Below are positions 11,351-22,705 of a stretch of DNA of 64,000 nt, piece after piece (the stretch's first letter is position 1; each line of letters begins with the position of its first letter). The notes under the pieces were generated by a model, which saw nothing but the letters and a program-made list of their open reading frames with translations, searched no databases and was not told where the DNA came from. The position numbers were made by a program, and so were the translations under genes. Origin of the DNA: Paramacrobiotus metropolitanus (Eukaryota > Tardigrada > Eutardigrada > Parachela > Macrobiotidae); the NCBI RefSeq assembly GCF_019649055.1, contig NW_026570257.1, positions 248,001 to 312,000 of the forward strand, written 5' to 3'.

Positions 11351-13736
11351 CTACTCTGCATATCTCAAGAACACAGTGTCCATGCTTGCAACAGCCACTT
11401 TGGTTAAGGATCGTAAATCTACACTGCGAAGATCGGCATCACTCCAATCAACTGCATTTCCATCCGCGTTAAATCCACTGTACCTGCATACGAAAAAAAC
11501 AGCTAAACTATTCCGTCGAATTATCGCACGCGCCGTGATCGTTACGCCTGCCGCAGGTAGGGTTATTTGTGAGGCAACTTATTAGTGTGTGAAGTCTTAC
11601 AACTGGAGACATCGCCGAATTAGTTTCCATTCGTCCGGATAAGAGAGCTTCTCTATCCAGCGGCGACGTATTCTCTCGACTCTCCTATACACTTCTTCCG
11701 GGAGGGAAGGGCAGTTGGCTTCGACCGCTACCGAAAACCGCCGCACAAGTTCTTCGTTGGTATCCGCTGCGCGCAAAAGCACTCGAGCACTCACAATGCC
11801 CAGTTGCCGGTGTTTCCTACGCTGGTGTGCGGAGAATACACGGATGAAATGACTTTTTTCGTGGTCAAAGCTGTTGTGCAGAAACACAACGATGGTAACC
11901 ATTTCGTGGGAAATGCTCTAAACGGTGTAATTGCTTGCTACCAGCTGGCCGCACACAGCGAGAAGTTCGCGCAGGTCACGGCTTAGACGAACAGGTGTCA
12001 CTTCTCGATTACCGGCTTGGTTTATGCAGAAGGAACTCTCAATTCCGTATTAAGACACTCCATTCTTAATGTGTACAAGACGCATGTGTAGTTTTTTGGC
12101 GGCTACTACGGCCCGTATAATGCGAGGTATAATGCGAGGTATGTGCTCAAACCGCGTATTATACTGGTCAATGTAGTCGGTGATACTGATGCTGACCGTG
12201 CGCGCGGTTAGTGCTTGATCCAGGCACCATGCAAAGAGATAGACTTTATCGTATCCTGGCCTGTACCACGGAGGGCATGACAGAGCGATGTAGCTGCTGA
12301 TGATTAAATGCTGGCTCGCCGTTGATGTTCTGAGCAGCAGATGCCATAATCCACAAACCCTAAAAAAAAGAAAACTAAAGCTGTGCAATGTGCAGTCTGT
12401 TGCTAAATGTTGTTGGTTTGCTCCACCGCCGCAAAAATTTATTGTTCACTCATGCTGGCTGCCTGCATTGGATCCAGTTTGCTACCTTTTGACTTTGGCT
12501 TGCGAATACAAATCTAGATTAAGAAGGATATCTTCCATGATAGGTAGTGTAATATCGGCCAGTTGAGCATCTACAATCAGAAGATGACAACTGAATCCTG
12601 ATTCCTGATAGATCTAATCGCTCTTATTTTTTCAGCAAGTTGCTATATTGTTTCTTTCTATAATTAACTGCGCGTTCGTTTACTGGAAGTGTACGTGTAT
12701 ATGCGGGCATCATATAACCTGTAAATAATTATTGCTGCCCGTAATCTCGGATAGCGTTCAACTTAGTTTTATTCTACCCTAAGTCGTTAACTTAATTTCA
12801 ACCAGAGAAACTCTTTTACTTCGCATTGAGGCATAAAGTATACTTGTCACTACTCATTGTATGGATATTTCATCGAATTTTTAATTCATACATCGCACCT
12901 GTATGCAAGCTAAATTCGAGGGTTGAGTCTTTTAGGCAGAGGAGGGGTTTCCACATCCGTTGAGGATGATATCCATAGCACTTTGCCAAGGATTCCTTAT
13001 AAGCACGCTTCAGGCAGCCTTCGCTCCAGTGGGCCGAGTCGATGTATTCTCCCCCAACATACTGAGCGCAGACCAGCGTGAAGACATTCGCGCGGATGCT
13101 CACAAAGAAGCGGCCAGCTATCAGGCGATTGTAACTGTGGTAAGCAATATAGTGGAGGCCCTTCTCTATCTTAGTTGCAGCACCATCAATAACCGAATAC
13201 ACCGCCTTTAGATCGAGAGCTGCAGTGTGGCTGGCATCGTGAACTGGGACTATGAATTTCCGATAGTAAATCCTCCCCCTGGCTTGTTCGAACAGCGAAG
13301 GATAATCAAATGCAGTGGTTGGGTTAATTTGCCATAAATGAGCAGCCATGCAGTAGGATTTTACACCATCATCCACACTGATATAAAATACTCCCAATTC
13401 GGTCGCTGGTGCAAGAAGCCGAGCCGGTCGAAAAATGTACGGCCCATTGTCACCATTGCGAACCGCGGCTAGAATTTCCAAGGCGCCATGTTTTCTGATG
13501 TGTCTATCGGCAGCACTCCGACTATTCCATTCATCCAGATGATGGTGTTCCCAGAGAAAACCTTTATGAATCCAACAACCGGCAACTGCACGGCAATTAA
13601 AATCTATAAACATGTGCTCTCCATCAATATCCTGAACGAATCCCAGCCAGGGTTCACCGCCGGGCCGTCGAACGATCACCGTAGTGCCGTTATTATGTTC
13701 CCAAGAGCTGCTTCTCGGTCGTCGGAAATGATACAT
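11351..13736 (-). pseudogene. F-box-like family gene, copy 4 (complete exon set, two in-frame stops)
   Basis: Exons on the minus strand: 13736-12899, 12570-12486 (85 nt), 12359-11601 and 11483-11351. Exon 1 is fully open and is the best example of the N-terminal domain (HNNGTTVIVRRPGGEPWLGF, FIDFN, CWIHKGFLWEH). Exon 2 plus exon 3 gives the F-box-like region (MEDILLNLDLYSQAKVK, RVCGLW). The donor of exon 1 is in phase 1, as in every other copy. Exon 3 holds two in-frame stops (around 12051 and 11919) at positions coding in paralogs. The last exon reads LDLRSLTKVA-like and ends in TAG. The splice sites and reading phases are intact, so inactivation is recent, or unrecognised splicing removes the stops. 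An ATG at 13790 extends the frame upstream; the MYHF start is preferred by family alignment. Confidence 0.7.
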
Positions 13737-14199
13737 GTCCTCTGAAAGTCTAATATTAAAAAATGGCTTAAGCTGGCGTAGCAGTGGCACTCACAAAATC
13801 ACAGTACAATTACCTACACAATGATAATCAGCCAGAAGAACTTCTCGACTCAAAAACGGCCCGATCTACAAGTTGGGCTGTGGTAATTTGTAACTCAGCA
13901 CTTGTATCGAAAGAAGATATGGCATGCTGGGCTCAACAACACATTGGGAAAAAGCCGGGGGATTCCAATAAAGAGCAAAACGCTCCGTACTTCGCGCTTG
14001 CCGCTTGCTCTATCTCTATGGAAAAGATTATGCCAGTAATCTCAACCTTACGGGAGCTAGTCACCTAGAGATAGTCGGGCGGGACGCGGTGGTTTGTTCT
14101 GTTTGTCTAGGAGTATGCCAGTCAGTTGTCATTGGTCAACATGTACCGTACCTGGTTACTTAGTCTGCAATCTCTGCACATGGCAGTTCAGCCCGCTGC
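13737..14199. other. Intergenic stretch, no supported gene
   Basis: The plus-strand frame 13784-14068 has no recognisable family. This is the 5' flank of F-box-like copy 4. Nothing else supported. Confidence 0.35.
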
Positions 14200-14490
14200 A
14201 GCTGTTCGCAAAGTATGCGCTTACCCTTGGCAAGAATCAGAATAGCCAAAATATTAAGCTTGCCTTTGAAAAAGGCAAAACAGCATATGTATTTTCTCGT
14301 ATTAATACACAGAAGTTTGAGGAAATTGTAGTTTACTCTGGTTAATAGAATCCAAATGATCTCCTTCCTCATGCCCACAAGTAATCGTCGCATGTGTAGC
14401 ACTTGCCTGAGTTGCTTCATTATGACGTTTTCCTTTGGTTTCGATATACCGTGCGTTTGTCGCAGTTTTGCTTTTACAAGTCTGAAGCAA
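14200..14490 (-). pseudogene. Gustatory-receptor-like last-exon relic, copy E
   Basis: The minus strand reads NVIMKQLRQVLHMRRLLVGM near 14430-14370, which matches the penultimate-exon block of genes B (NVILKQVRHMRRSPVG) and D. No upstream exons of the gene are nearby. This is a diverged orphan fragment of the receptor family. Confidence 0.5.
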
Positions 14491-14733
14491 ACGTATGATT
14501 TTGTTTAAAATGTGATCTTTACGGTAAACAGGTTATGCATAAATGCAGCCATATACTACAAATTTATTGAGGTTTATTACGCTGCGACAAAATTTATTGC
14601 TCTCATATTCCGTGGCTCGACGTTTATTACTTTCATATTTTTGTAACAAAGAGTGCCGCATCTGGTCTACGGTTGCCATTAGTTTTGCAAAAGTGCTAAA
14701 AACATTTATTATAGAATATAATTATATATATAT

Positions 14734-14846
14734 AATATAATTATACTGTACAGGATATCTGCTCTAGAGTAGGTAATATTATCTAATCACTGATTAGATA
14801 ATATTACCTACTCTAGAGCAGATATCTTGTACAGTATAATTATATT
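14734..14846. repeat. Near-perfect 56-bp inverted repeat (1-nt spacer)
   Basis: The arm 14734-14789 is the reverse complement of 14791-14846 at 55 of 56 positions, with one base between them. Each arm includes GCTCTAGAGTAGGTAATATT. It lies in AT-rich sequence (TATA repeats on the left). It could be a tiny foldback transposon or a palindrome left by end joining. Confidence 0.85.
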
Positions 14847-15158
14847 CTGGTTGCTTGTGTCCTGTGCTGTTTTACGCGTTGTTTTTGATTCACTGGTTAA
14901 CAGAATGTGAACAATATTACAACATACGCAAATTTTGTACGCACATTGTTACTAATCGTAAATTCTCATGAAGTTTAGTGGTATTAAGAAGCTAATAAGT
15001 TGTCAATAAGACGCATGAAAAGACCGCAAAAAATATCAGCGCAAAATTAGTACAAATGATGTAAAAGTAATACGATTTGAAGTTAGTAAGGTCATTAATT
15101 TATTCAGTACGACACGGATTCCCGCAGGCCGTAGTGCGGGATAGAAAAATGGACATCC
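14847..15158. other. Intergenic stretch, nothing recognised
   Basis: AT-rich sequence between the hairpin and the receptor fragment D. No frame or motif supported. Confidence 0.35.
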
Positions 15159-15499
15159 TTAGGATCCAGTTGGCTCTAATCCACTCAGTGCTCGCAGTAG
15201 CTCTGAATATTTGATGCTGTGAATATTAGTATTTGCGGTGAAGATCACGAGAACCATTACAGCCTGTAACGAAGTTTGCCATAAAAAAATGCTAAGAAAA
15301 ACAACGTACTAGTACTTATGCGCAAAAGTTTACGCACAGTCTGGAGCAAGTTATGGTTTACGATCCAAAATGCCACATTTATGCCAACCGGAGACCGTCG
15401 CATGCGTTGCACTTGCTTGAATTTGACATTTTGCTCCGATTCCGTTAAACCGTTCACCACAATTATCTCACCATCGATCTTGCGTACCAGACGATTTCC
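15159..15499 (-). pseudogene. Gustatory-receptor-like gene D, last two exons only
   Basis: Minus-strand exon 15499-15338 (54 codons) reads GNRLVRKIDGEIIVVNG, then ESEQNVKFKQVQRMRRSPVG, and ends LLQT before a GTGCGT donor. The last exon 15263-15159 reads AVMVLVIFTANTN, then a TAA. Length, phase and block order match genes B and C exactly. The upstream exons that should lie to the right are missing. A DIRS-type element begins about 260 bases to the right, so that insertion or an associated rearrangement probably removed them. Confidence 0.6.
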
Positions 15500-15684
15500 C
15501 TAGAAAGCTCATTTAATGCTGGAAGTATTAAATGTCGTTAACGCAGAGCTCACGTAGACCTTCGCAACGAATTATGTAGTTCGTTAAAAGCTGGAAGTAT
15601 AGCGCAGGGCGTAGGGCTTGTGAGAAAATTATCGTATTATATTGAGTTTTCGCTTGTGTATATTTCGCGCAACATTGACGGCTG

Positions 15685-15750
15685 GCTGGATGGATGACTG
15701 GATGACTTTTGGATCACTGGATGACTCTGGATGACTGGATGACTTCGAAT
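15685..15750. repeat. Short tandem repeat of GGATGACT-like units
   Basis: GGATGACT and close variants are repeated about six times just left of the DIRS-type element. Confidence 0.7.
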
Positions 15751-15759
15751 AATATACAT

Positions 15760-18700
15760 TGATATTATTCGAGGACTTAACACGCCCTTTGTTAATTTGG
15801 TTAGATTACGATCGGCGATTCCGAGAGCGGCTGACCTTTCCCAACGTAAGTGAAACAGCGTGGTTTTCTGAAGACTCATCTATTATGGCAGATGTTTTGC
15901 GGTCCATTCCTACTTTGTACGTGGTTGCTGCACTTCCTCAACAGAATGCAGTGGTTGTTCCATCACATCATTCTCCCGCTTTCAACCGATCTGCAAAGCC
16001 ACCTTACGGATGTTTCCTCTGCCGCGACCCTAACAATTACGCAACATTTTGCTCTGTAACAGGCGTTTCACCTCAACCATCCACGTCTCGTGCCACACAG
16101 CCCTTTCGCGTGGCCCGCGTTGTTGTATGCCGGGACTACAACGCGGGAAAATGCCAATCCCCTTGTCCCATTGCAGAATCCACATTTGTGACCAATGTTT
16201 CGAAACAAGTCGCACCCGCGAATTTCGCTCTGGAACCAGTAGCACTTACCCCTTCATCCCGCTGCGACCTTTCAAATTCCTGGGTTATTTACATGAGTAT
16301 CCAATTCGGGCAGCAGTCAATAGCTTTGTTGCAGGCTTATTGTATGGTTTCGTCATCGGGTTTACCGGATCCCAACATGACCGTCGTACTCCTAATGCTC
16401 TTACAGCTCGAAGTCGTCCAGAGATTGTACGAAAGTGCCTGGCAAGAAAGATCAGCCTTCGACATACACTGGGACCGTTCGATTACATTCCGTTGCCTAA
16501 TTTCGTCGTTTCCTCTCTTGGTGTACGACCTAAGAAAATCGGTGGTTCGCGGTTAATTATGGATCTTTCATGTCCATTTGGGGATTCCGTTAACGATTCC
16601 ATTTGTCGAAAATTGTATTCTATGAAATTCTGTTCTGTAGACGACGCAATTAAGATTGTTATTCGTCTCGGGAAAGGCGCTTTAATGGCAAAAATGCTTT
16701 TAATGGCAACCTTAAACACGCTTTTCGTTTAATTCTCGTCCGGCCCGAAGACTGGCATCTTTTAGGATACTCGTTTGATGAAAAATACTACTTTGATGTC
16801 GTACTTCCTTTTGTTTGTCGTTCGTCCCCGGCGATATTCGATCGAATGGCTTCCTTCTTACACTCGATTATTGTTAATGTCGGCAAATTCTCTGATGTTC
16901 TGCATTACATGGACGACTTCTTTTTTGCCGGCGCTTGCAATTCGCTGATGTGCAGGCTCGCCACGGAGTTGATGACAATTTTGTGTAACGATCTTGGAGT
17001 GCTATTAGCTCCAGAAAAGACAGAGGGACCATCTTCGCGATTAACTTTTCTTGGTATCTGTATCGATTTGAAGCACAAATGTATCGATTCTAGATTTAAA
17101 AGTGCAAGAGCTGCAGAATGAGTTCACAGTTTTTTCCGCTAAGAAATCGTGCTGCAAGCGAGACCTTCTCAGTTTAATCGGCAAACCTAGTTCTGCTACA
17201 AAGTGTATTTCTGCCGGCAGGATTTTCTTACGGCGGATGATAGACACTTCGCAATCAGTTAAAGAACTTCATCAACATTCGACTCTTACCCGCGAATTTC
17301 ATGCAGATCTCCAGTGGTGGATTCGGTTTTTGCCTCAGTGGAATGGCTCTGCATCGTTTCTTGAACCTGAATGGACCGATTGTGCTACCATAAAAATTTT
17401 TACCGACGCATGTGGTTCTAGTTGTGGTGGGATATTTCGCTCTCAGTGGTTCTATATCGCCTGGCCGGACAGTATACTCCATTTAAAGCCGCATATAACC
17501 TGGTACGAAATGGCACCGATCTTTTTTGCGTGTTCTATTTGGGGAGTACACTGGCATGGAAAACGGCTGACCTTTTTGCACCGATAACCAAGCAGTAGCC
17601 CTGGTTTAGACAAAGTTTTCTTGCAAGCATCCTGGTGTCATGCACCTTATTCGTGCAATTCACTTCGAAGCAGCGCGCTACAATTTTCATCTGCGAATAA
17701 ACTATCTTCTGAGTTGCGAGAATTTAGCGGCCTATGCCTTATCTCGACGCAAGATGGTCAAGTTTTTTAACGTATATCCGACAGCGTCTCCTGAACCTAA
17801 CACCTTCACGCCCGATTTGTTGCCTTTCTTCCCAGTCTTGCCGATTCTAAACGGTCACGTTCAAAGTATTATTTCGGTTGAGTATTCGTTATGTTTATCA
17901 CTAATTGTATTTATTCTTGTTTTAGGATACCCGCATAATGCCCAGTTTAATTGCACTATTACATCGCTCTTGCACGCTCATTTAGCCCCTTCAAGCCGCC
18001 AAGCTTACGGAGTTGCATTACGCTGCTTCAGTAATTTTTGTTTGGTTTTCAAGTATTGCGCGATGCCCTCGGATTCTCATGTCAGTCGGAATTTTTAGCA
18101 TATTTAAATCAGAAAGGTCTTTCATGTGCAACTATACGTGTTTATCTTTCTGCAGTAGTGACCCAGCACTTACTAAACGGATATAGCGATCCCGTTCCGG
18201 ACAAGCGGTTTTTGGCGTTCATGTTTTCCGGGTGAATGAGAATCCGTGGGCATCCAATTCGTAAACGAGATGGAATTACTCTGGACAAGCTAACTTTTTT
18301 ATTGCGCGATATTTCTTCTTTGCCTGTACCTCCGCACACTATTGCTATGCTTCGCGCTGCCTTATGTCTTTCTTTCTATGGCTTTCTTCGAGTTTCCGAA
18401 TTTTGTGCACCAAAGCAAGCAGCCGTTTCCAGTTCAACTCTCTTAAGATCTGATATAGTTTTTTCTAATCGTTGTATCCGGCTTATTTTAAAAATCTCTA
18501 AATCTTCTCAGCTGACTCCTGTCACCGTTCCCATTCCTAGCTTGCACAGCAAAACCTGCCCAGTGCTTAACTATGGTACTTATCTTTCTTTTCGAGATCG
18601 TATTCATACTCCTTCGTCTCCTTAATTCCTTTTCCCTGATGGATCATTTCTAACTCGTCAGTATCTTTCTTCATTATTGAAACAAGTCTTGGCCATGCGT

Positions 18701-18880
18701 ATTCTTCTCACTGGATAAGAATTGGTGCAGCCTCCACAGCAGCCATTGCGGGAATTCCTGCAGAGCAAATCCGCATGCTCGGACGTTGGTCGAGTGATGC
18801 AGTTCATCGCTATATTAAGTCTGATGTTTCTCATATTTCCAGAATGCTTATTCGGATGTTGTCTGTGCAGTAACCGGTCT
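15760..18880 (+). mobile_element. DIRS-type (tyrosine recombinase) retroelement, broken fossil
   Basis: Parts in order on the plus strand: a Gag-tail region with cysteine-rich zinc-binding patterns (about 15.98-16.25 kb); a reverse transcriptase with a YMDDF-type catalytic core (about 16.4-17.1 kb); an RNase H region (about 17.3-17.6 kb); and a tyrosine recombinase (about 17.95-18.87 kb) with blocks such as FYGFLRVSEF and MLGRWSSDAVHRYI. This order, with no aspartic protease or DDE integrase, is typical of DIRS/Ngaro elements. It is broken in several places and looks moderately old. Terminal repeats were not resolved. Its left edge abuts receptor fragment D. Confidence 0.8.
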
Positions 18881-19616
18881 ACATTAAAATATTTTCCTCA
18901 TCCGTTTTTTCTTCCGCTCCGGGTTGGGGGTTGCGTTCCGTTTGGTGTGTCCGGTGCGGTTTGTGTTGATTTGCCAAGCGACCTGCGGTTGGCTTTCGTC
19001 GTCAGTGCACCGTACGGACATTGCGCGGCGTAGACGACAAGCCCCGTCATCCTCAAGCGGCAAAGGTTTACTTCCGAGATCTCGATAACCGTTAAACGCA
19101 TAGTAAAGGAGTGCTTCATTCAACACGTAAAGGTGATCCTTCAATCCCTCGCTGCCATTTGCAAAAGCACTTCAGTGATTACAGATACATTATGTAATCA
19201 TTGAAGTGCTTTTGCAAATGGCCAATAAACAATATACAGTATCACGTGTATGCAGTGCTGTAAGGACCCTTATCCTGTGTATCACTTTAATTTCCTGTTT
19301 CTAGATAAGCAAATGTTAGCGTCTGTGATACGGGACTTTCGAATGCCATAAATAAAAAGTTTCTCAAAAACTTTCAAGATGTCGGTAAGATAAATAAGTA
19401 ACATGAGTAGCGAGTAACAAAAGAATGGATAACTAAAACGCTCACGAGAAGCATACTATAAACTATAATGAAGCACTAGTGCAAATTTAACGATGCACGA
19501 CTCGAAATACACAAAACTGTCGGTATATTCCACAATAAGCAAATTCTGCGCAGGCCGTGTACGGTGAAAAAAGGCTTTCCGTAGAATTCTGCCGTGATGA
19601 TTCCTTCGACACTCTC
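18881..19616. other. Intergenic stretch with one hairpin
   Basis: Apart from the inverted repeat at 19154-19222 I see no gene or motif. Confidence 0.4.
19154..19222. repeat. 30-bp inverted repeat with short loop
   Basis: The arm 19154-19183 is complementary to 19193-19222 at 29 of 30 positions, with a 9-nt loop. The arms contain GCAAAAGCACTTCA. It lies about 270 bases right of the DIRS-type element and could be a foldback relic or part of the edge of that element. Confidence 0.75.
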
Positions 19617-21430
19617 CTAGCTGGTATTCGCAAGCATGCAGATGTAAGCCAGAACAACCTGAAAATCATGGTTGTCTTCAATAACGCTAAACAACCTACG
19701 TAATTTTCTGTAGAAGTATAAATAATTTCATACAAGTTGGAGAAGGGGATATGACGTAAATAATGTCCACATTTCCGTCCCTGTGCCCACAGGTGACCGT
19801 CGCATGTGCCGCACTTGCTTCAGTATAACATTTTGCTCCGACTCCGGTAAGTCTTTGATTGAAGAGATTTCGTCGTCGATAATGCGTGTCAGATGATGAC
19901 CCTAAAGGAACTTTTGTTGAGTAAATCTTAGAAAAGAGACCTTACCGCAATGTAACATTCCTTACCTCGGCGTCGACACCAAGTATTGCGACAATGGAAG
20001 CCGTCGAAATCAGTACTTGCGCCCCCAGTTCCAAAATGTTTACCAATGGCTGATCAAATCCGCGCATAAATAGTTCACGTAACACTAGTGCATTTCCGGA
20101 GAAATCGTGAAAGAGCAAGAAGAAGAAAAACTTCGCGTCGGAACCCCATTTCTTGGTAATCTTTTGAACTTCGTCGTAGTATCGAAGGTAGCTTTTCCCG
20201 TGTATCTGCCATGCACGGACGATTTCCCCACCGTCAGCCTTTTCGGCATGTGGCTGGATTTTCATCCGCCAGTAATACAGCGCCACGTTGGTCAGTACAA
20301 ACCACGTAACGATCATACCGCGGACGATCAGCAGCTCCGCATCCGCAATAATGGTGGCATACATTCTTAAGTGGTACATCGTTTTTACGCCTGGAGAAAC
20401 GCTAGTGCAGTAAGTTTCCGCGCACAACTGCGTTTCTTCTACAAATAGCATGCCAGCAGTCACGTGGTACTTATGAGCCACAAAAAAGCACACTGCAACG
20501 ATGCTGATGACCAGTACGGGATAGATTTTCGCCCACTTTCGCAGTTTCGCGCTCGGAGATACAGTTGAATGCCTAACGACATGAGATCAATCAGTACGAG
20601 CTCGAAGTTAATAATTAGTGCTGTACCACTAAATAAAATTATTTAATGACCATTTACTTACTAAAAGTCCGCCTGTTATTATAAGTCTAGTAATGCCAAT
20701 GGTTACGTTGTCTTTTATTTAAAATTTTTTTATACCCGGCAAGTTCATTAAAGCGGAAGTGCCAATAGTGCCAGGGAATGCAGATACAATTCCTATATTA
20801 TCATTCAGAATGCGCTAAAATGTTTATCTGTAGTAGGAGCAGGGTGTTGCAAAGTGATATTACATCAGCCGTAATGTATGCTGCTAGATATATTATGATT
20901 GTGCATAGGCGCAATACACAGTACATGCATCATGGTTCTGTACTCAAGACTGACATCTTGATCTCCAAATAGCGTTTGTAAGCGGTTTCCAGATGGCGTG
21001 GCATTCCATGCAGATCGAAGCTGACGCACCAGAACAGGAATATCAACGCCATAGTTCTCCACGTGAGAGCAACTGCCTGAAAATACTGGTGCTGCTTTCT
21101 GTACATTTTCCATTGCGAGTCGGCTTGAATCATCCACGGTACAACGGCTAGCAATCCAGAAATTACTATGAACCATGCCACATTCAGGACAAAAATACAC
21201 GTTTTCCAAAGGGAGTTATCGGAACCGTGGAAACCAATCAAACCGAGCATACACAAAACTATCCATACGCGGTCCACCAAACGCCTGAACAGCGCTGTCT
21301 TGTTTTCGTTGGAACGAAGAATGGCCTCGTGATCCGGTAAGATTTCTTCAGGCTTTTTTTGAGTCGGAACATCTTTAAGTGGCTCATCTTCTCGTACAAC
21401 CAAAAGAAAACCGTCTTCGGAAGCTTCCAT
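19617..21430 (-). CDS. Gustatory-receptor-like membrane protein, gene B
   Basis: Minus-strand exons: 21430-20955, a short exon near 20.7 kb not securely placed, 20572-19966, 19901-19734 and 19658-19617. Exon 1 starts MEASEDGFLLVV, has a cytoplasmic-type N terminus and three hydrophobic segments (VWIVLCMLGLIGF; CIFVLNVAWFIVISGLLAVV; ALIFLFWCVSF). Exon 3 holds four more, including MYATIIADAELLIVRGMIV and FFFFLLFHDFSGNALVL. The penultimate exon reads ESEQNVILKQVRHMRRSPVG and ends at a GTATGA donor in phase 0. A 13-codon last exon (VVLAYICMLANTS) takes the place of the TYhhhhhQF tail of insect Grs. This is the most intact member and shows no break in the placed exons. Its 5' flank resembles that of gene C. 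Confidence 0.6.
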
Positions 21431-21640
21431 GTTGAAGCGCGATGAAACTAGCAGGAAATTTTAGCGGCGGAATTATGGAAAGGTCAAACTGTTAGGAAAT
21501 GTTGAAGTGTCCAGAAAACCGTAAAATATATGAACCGCAATTTTTCTGTATTAAAACGTTTGTAAAAGCCCGAATGGGATCAGTGAAACGCAACACATTT
21601 CCATTAATTAAAGTGCTGCACAGAGAATTCACACAGCCTG
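21431..21640 (-). promoter_or_regulatory. Conserved 5' flank of receptor gene B
   Basis: This flank, the flank of gene C (27122-27345) and an orphan copy (22545-22705) share blocks such as GAATGGGATCA followed by AAACGC (21573, 22650 and, with one change, about 27274). Shared upstream sequence beyond the start codon suggests a duplicated promoter unit. It contains one AAAGGTCA near 21479. Confidence 0.4.
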
Positions 21641-21829
21641 AGTCGCTGCTGCTGTCCCCTGAGTCGTTATTGAAGTCGAGAATTTAAACGCAGTGCGCGT
21701 CATTTGTGTCAACCGATCTTTGAAAACGATATCCACCTACCAGTTTTTCAAACATAAATATTTTTGGGCGATAGTGCCGAACTGTGTAAGCTCTTGCAGA
21801 TGCAAGCAACAAGACCTTTTGCGCTCGCT

Positions 21830-21955
21830 ATCGATTACTGCTTACTGTCCGGCACAGTTCCTTCCGGCTTTTCTGGAGATGGTGCGTCTTTTAGAGGCTT
21901 TTCTTCCGGTGAATAAAAATAAAGCCGTTCTCGGAAGCCTCTATGGTAAATAACG
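21830..21955 (-). pseudogene. Relic first exon of a receptor-family gene
   Basis: The minus strand reads EASENGF at about 21945, matching the N terminus of gene B (EASEDGF), with the start codon changed to ATA and a stop soon after. Its 5' flank has been pushed away by the foldback element 21970-22510. Confidence 0.5.
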
Positions 21956-21969
21956 GAGAGAGTGATTTA

Positions 21970-22510
21970 GGGAAGTGGCCCGGTACATGGTGCCAAATTC
22001 GTGTACGTGCACGAAAACTTTCACTTTCGCGCACTCCCAAACACATTTTTCTTTCGGTTTATGACATTATGTAGCCAGAAGATTTGCATACACTGGCGTG
22101 AAAACCGTTTGTGCGCGCAACGTCCGGTTCGGGAGTTATGGCTGTTAGAAAATTCCAAAAAGATTAAATGCATTCAGGTGTACCAAAAGTCTCGTTATGG
22201 ACCGATCTTCCTCAAATTTCGCACGTAAATGCACATAACCACGAAGAACGTTTTTACACCGATCCACTGTTCTCGCATGTTTTTCAAATTTTAAAATGAA
22301 TTTCAAAAATTTTAAAATTCATTTTAAAATTTGAAAAAAATCATGGCAGTCTGGATCGGTGTAAAAACGATCTTCATGGACTTGCGCATTTACCTGCAAA
22401 ATTTGATGGAGATCAGTCCATAATGAGACTTTTGGTACACCTGAATGCATTGAAAGTGAAAGTTTTCGTGCTTGTACACGAATTTGGCACCATGTACCGG
22501 GCCACTTCCC
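21970..22510. mobile_element. PIF/Harbinger-like foldback element (non-autonomous)
   Basis: The ends are inverted repeats starting GGGAAGTGGCCCGGTACATG, continuing to about 60 bases with few mismatches, then pairing again further in. The centre (about 22280-22340) is a TTTTAAAATT-rich palindrome. TTA is duplicated at 21967-21969 and 22511-22513. A 3-bp TTA/TAA target duplication is the known signature of PIF/Harbinger elements. It has no coding capacity. It splits a relic receptor exon from its 5' flank. A second, more diverged copy lies at 35670-36118. Confidence 0.8.
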
Positions 22511-22544
22511 TTAAGCGCTTTGTATGCGGAACTCAGAAAAGTTC

Positions 22545-22705
22545 AAATTTATTGAAAAAACGGGATTATCGAGCAAACCGTAAAATATGTGAAGCGCAGT
22601 TCTTCAGTGCAAAAGATGTCTAGCTTTCACATTAACCTGTCCGAATGGGATCAATGAAACGCCCTGCAATTCCGCTTCTGCAATGCGGCACAGTCTTTCG
22701 ACAGA
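22545..22705 (-). promoter_or_regulatory. Orphan copy of the receptor-gene 5' flank
   Basis: It matches the 5' flanks of genes B and C and lies directly right of the foldback element, which separates it from the relic exon at 21830-21955. Confidence 0.4.
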
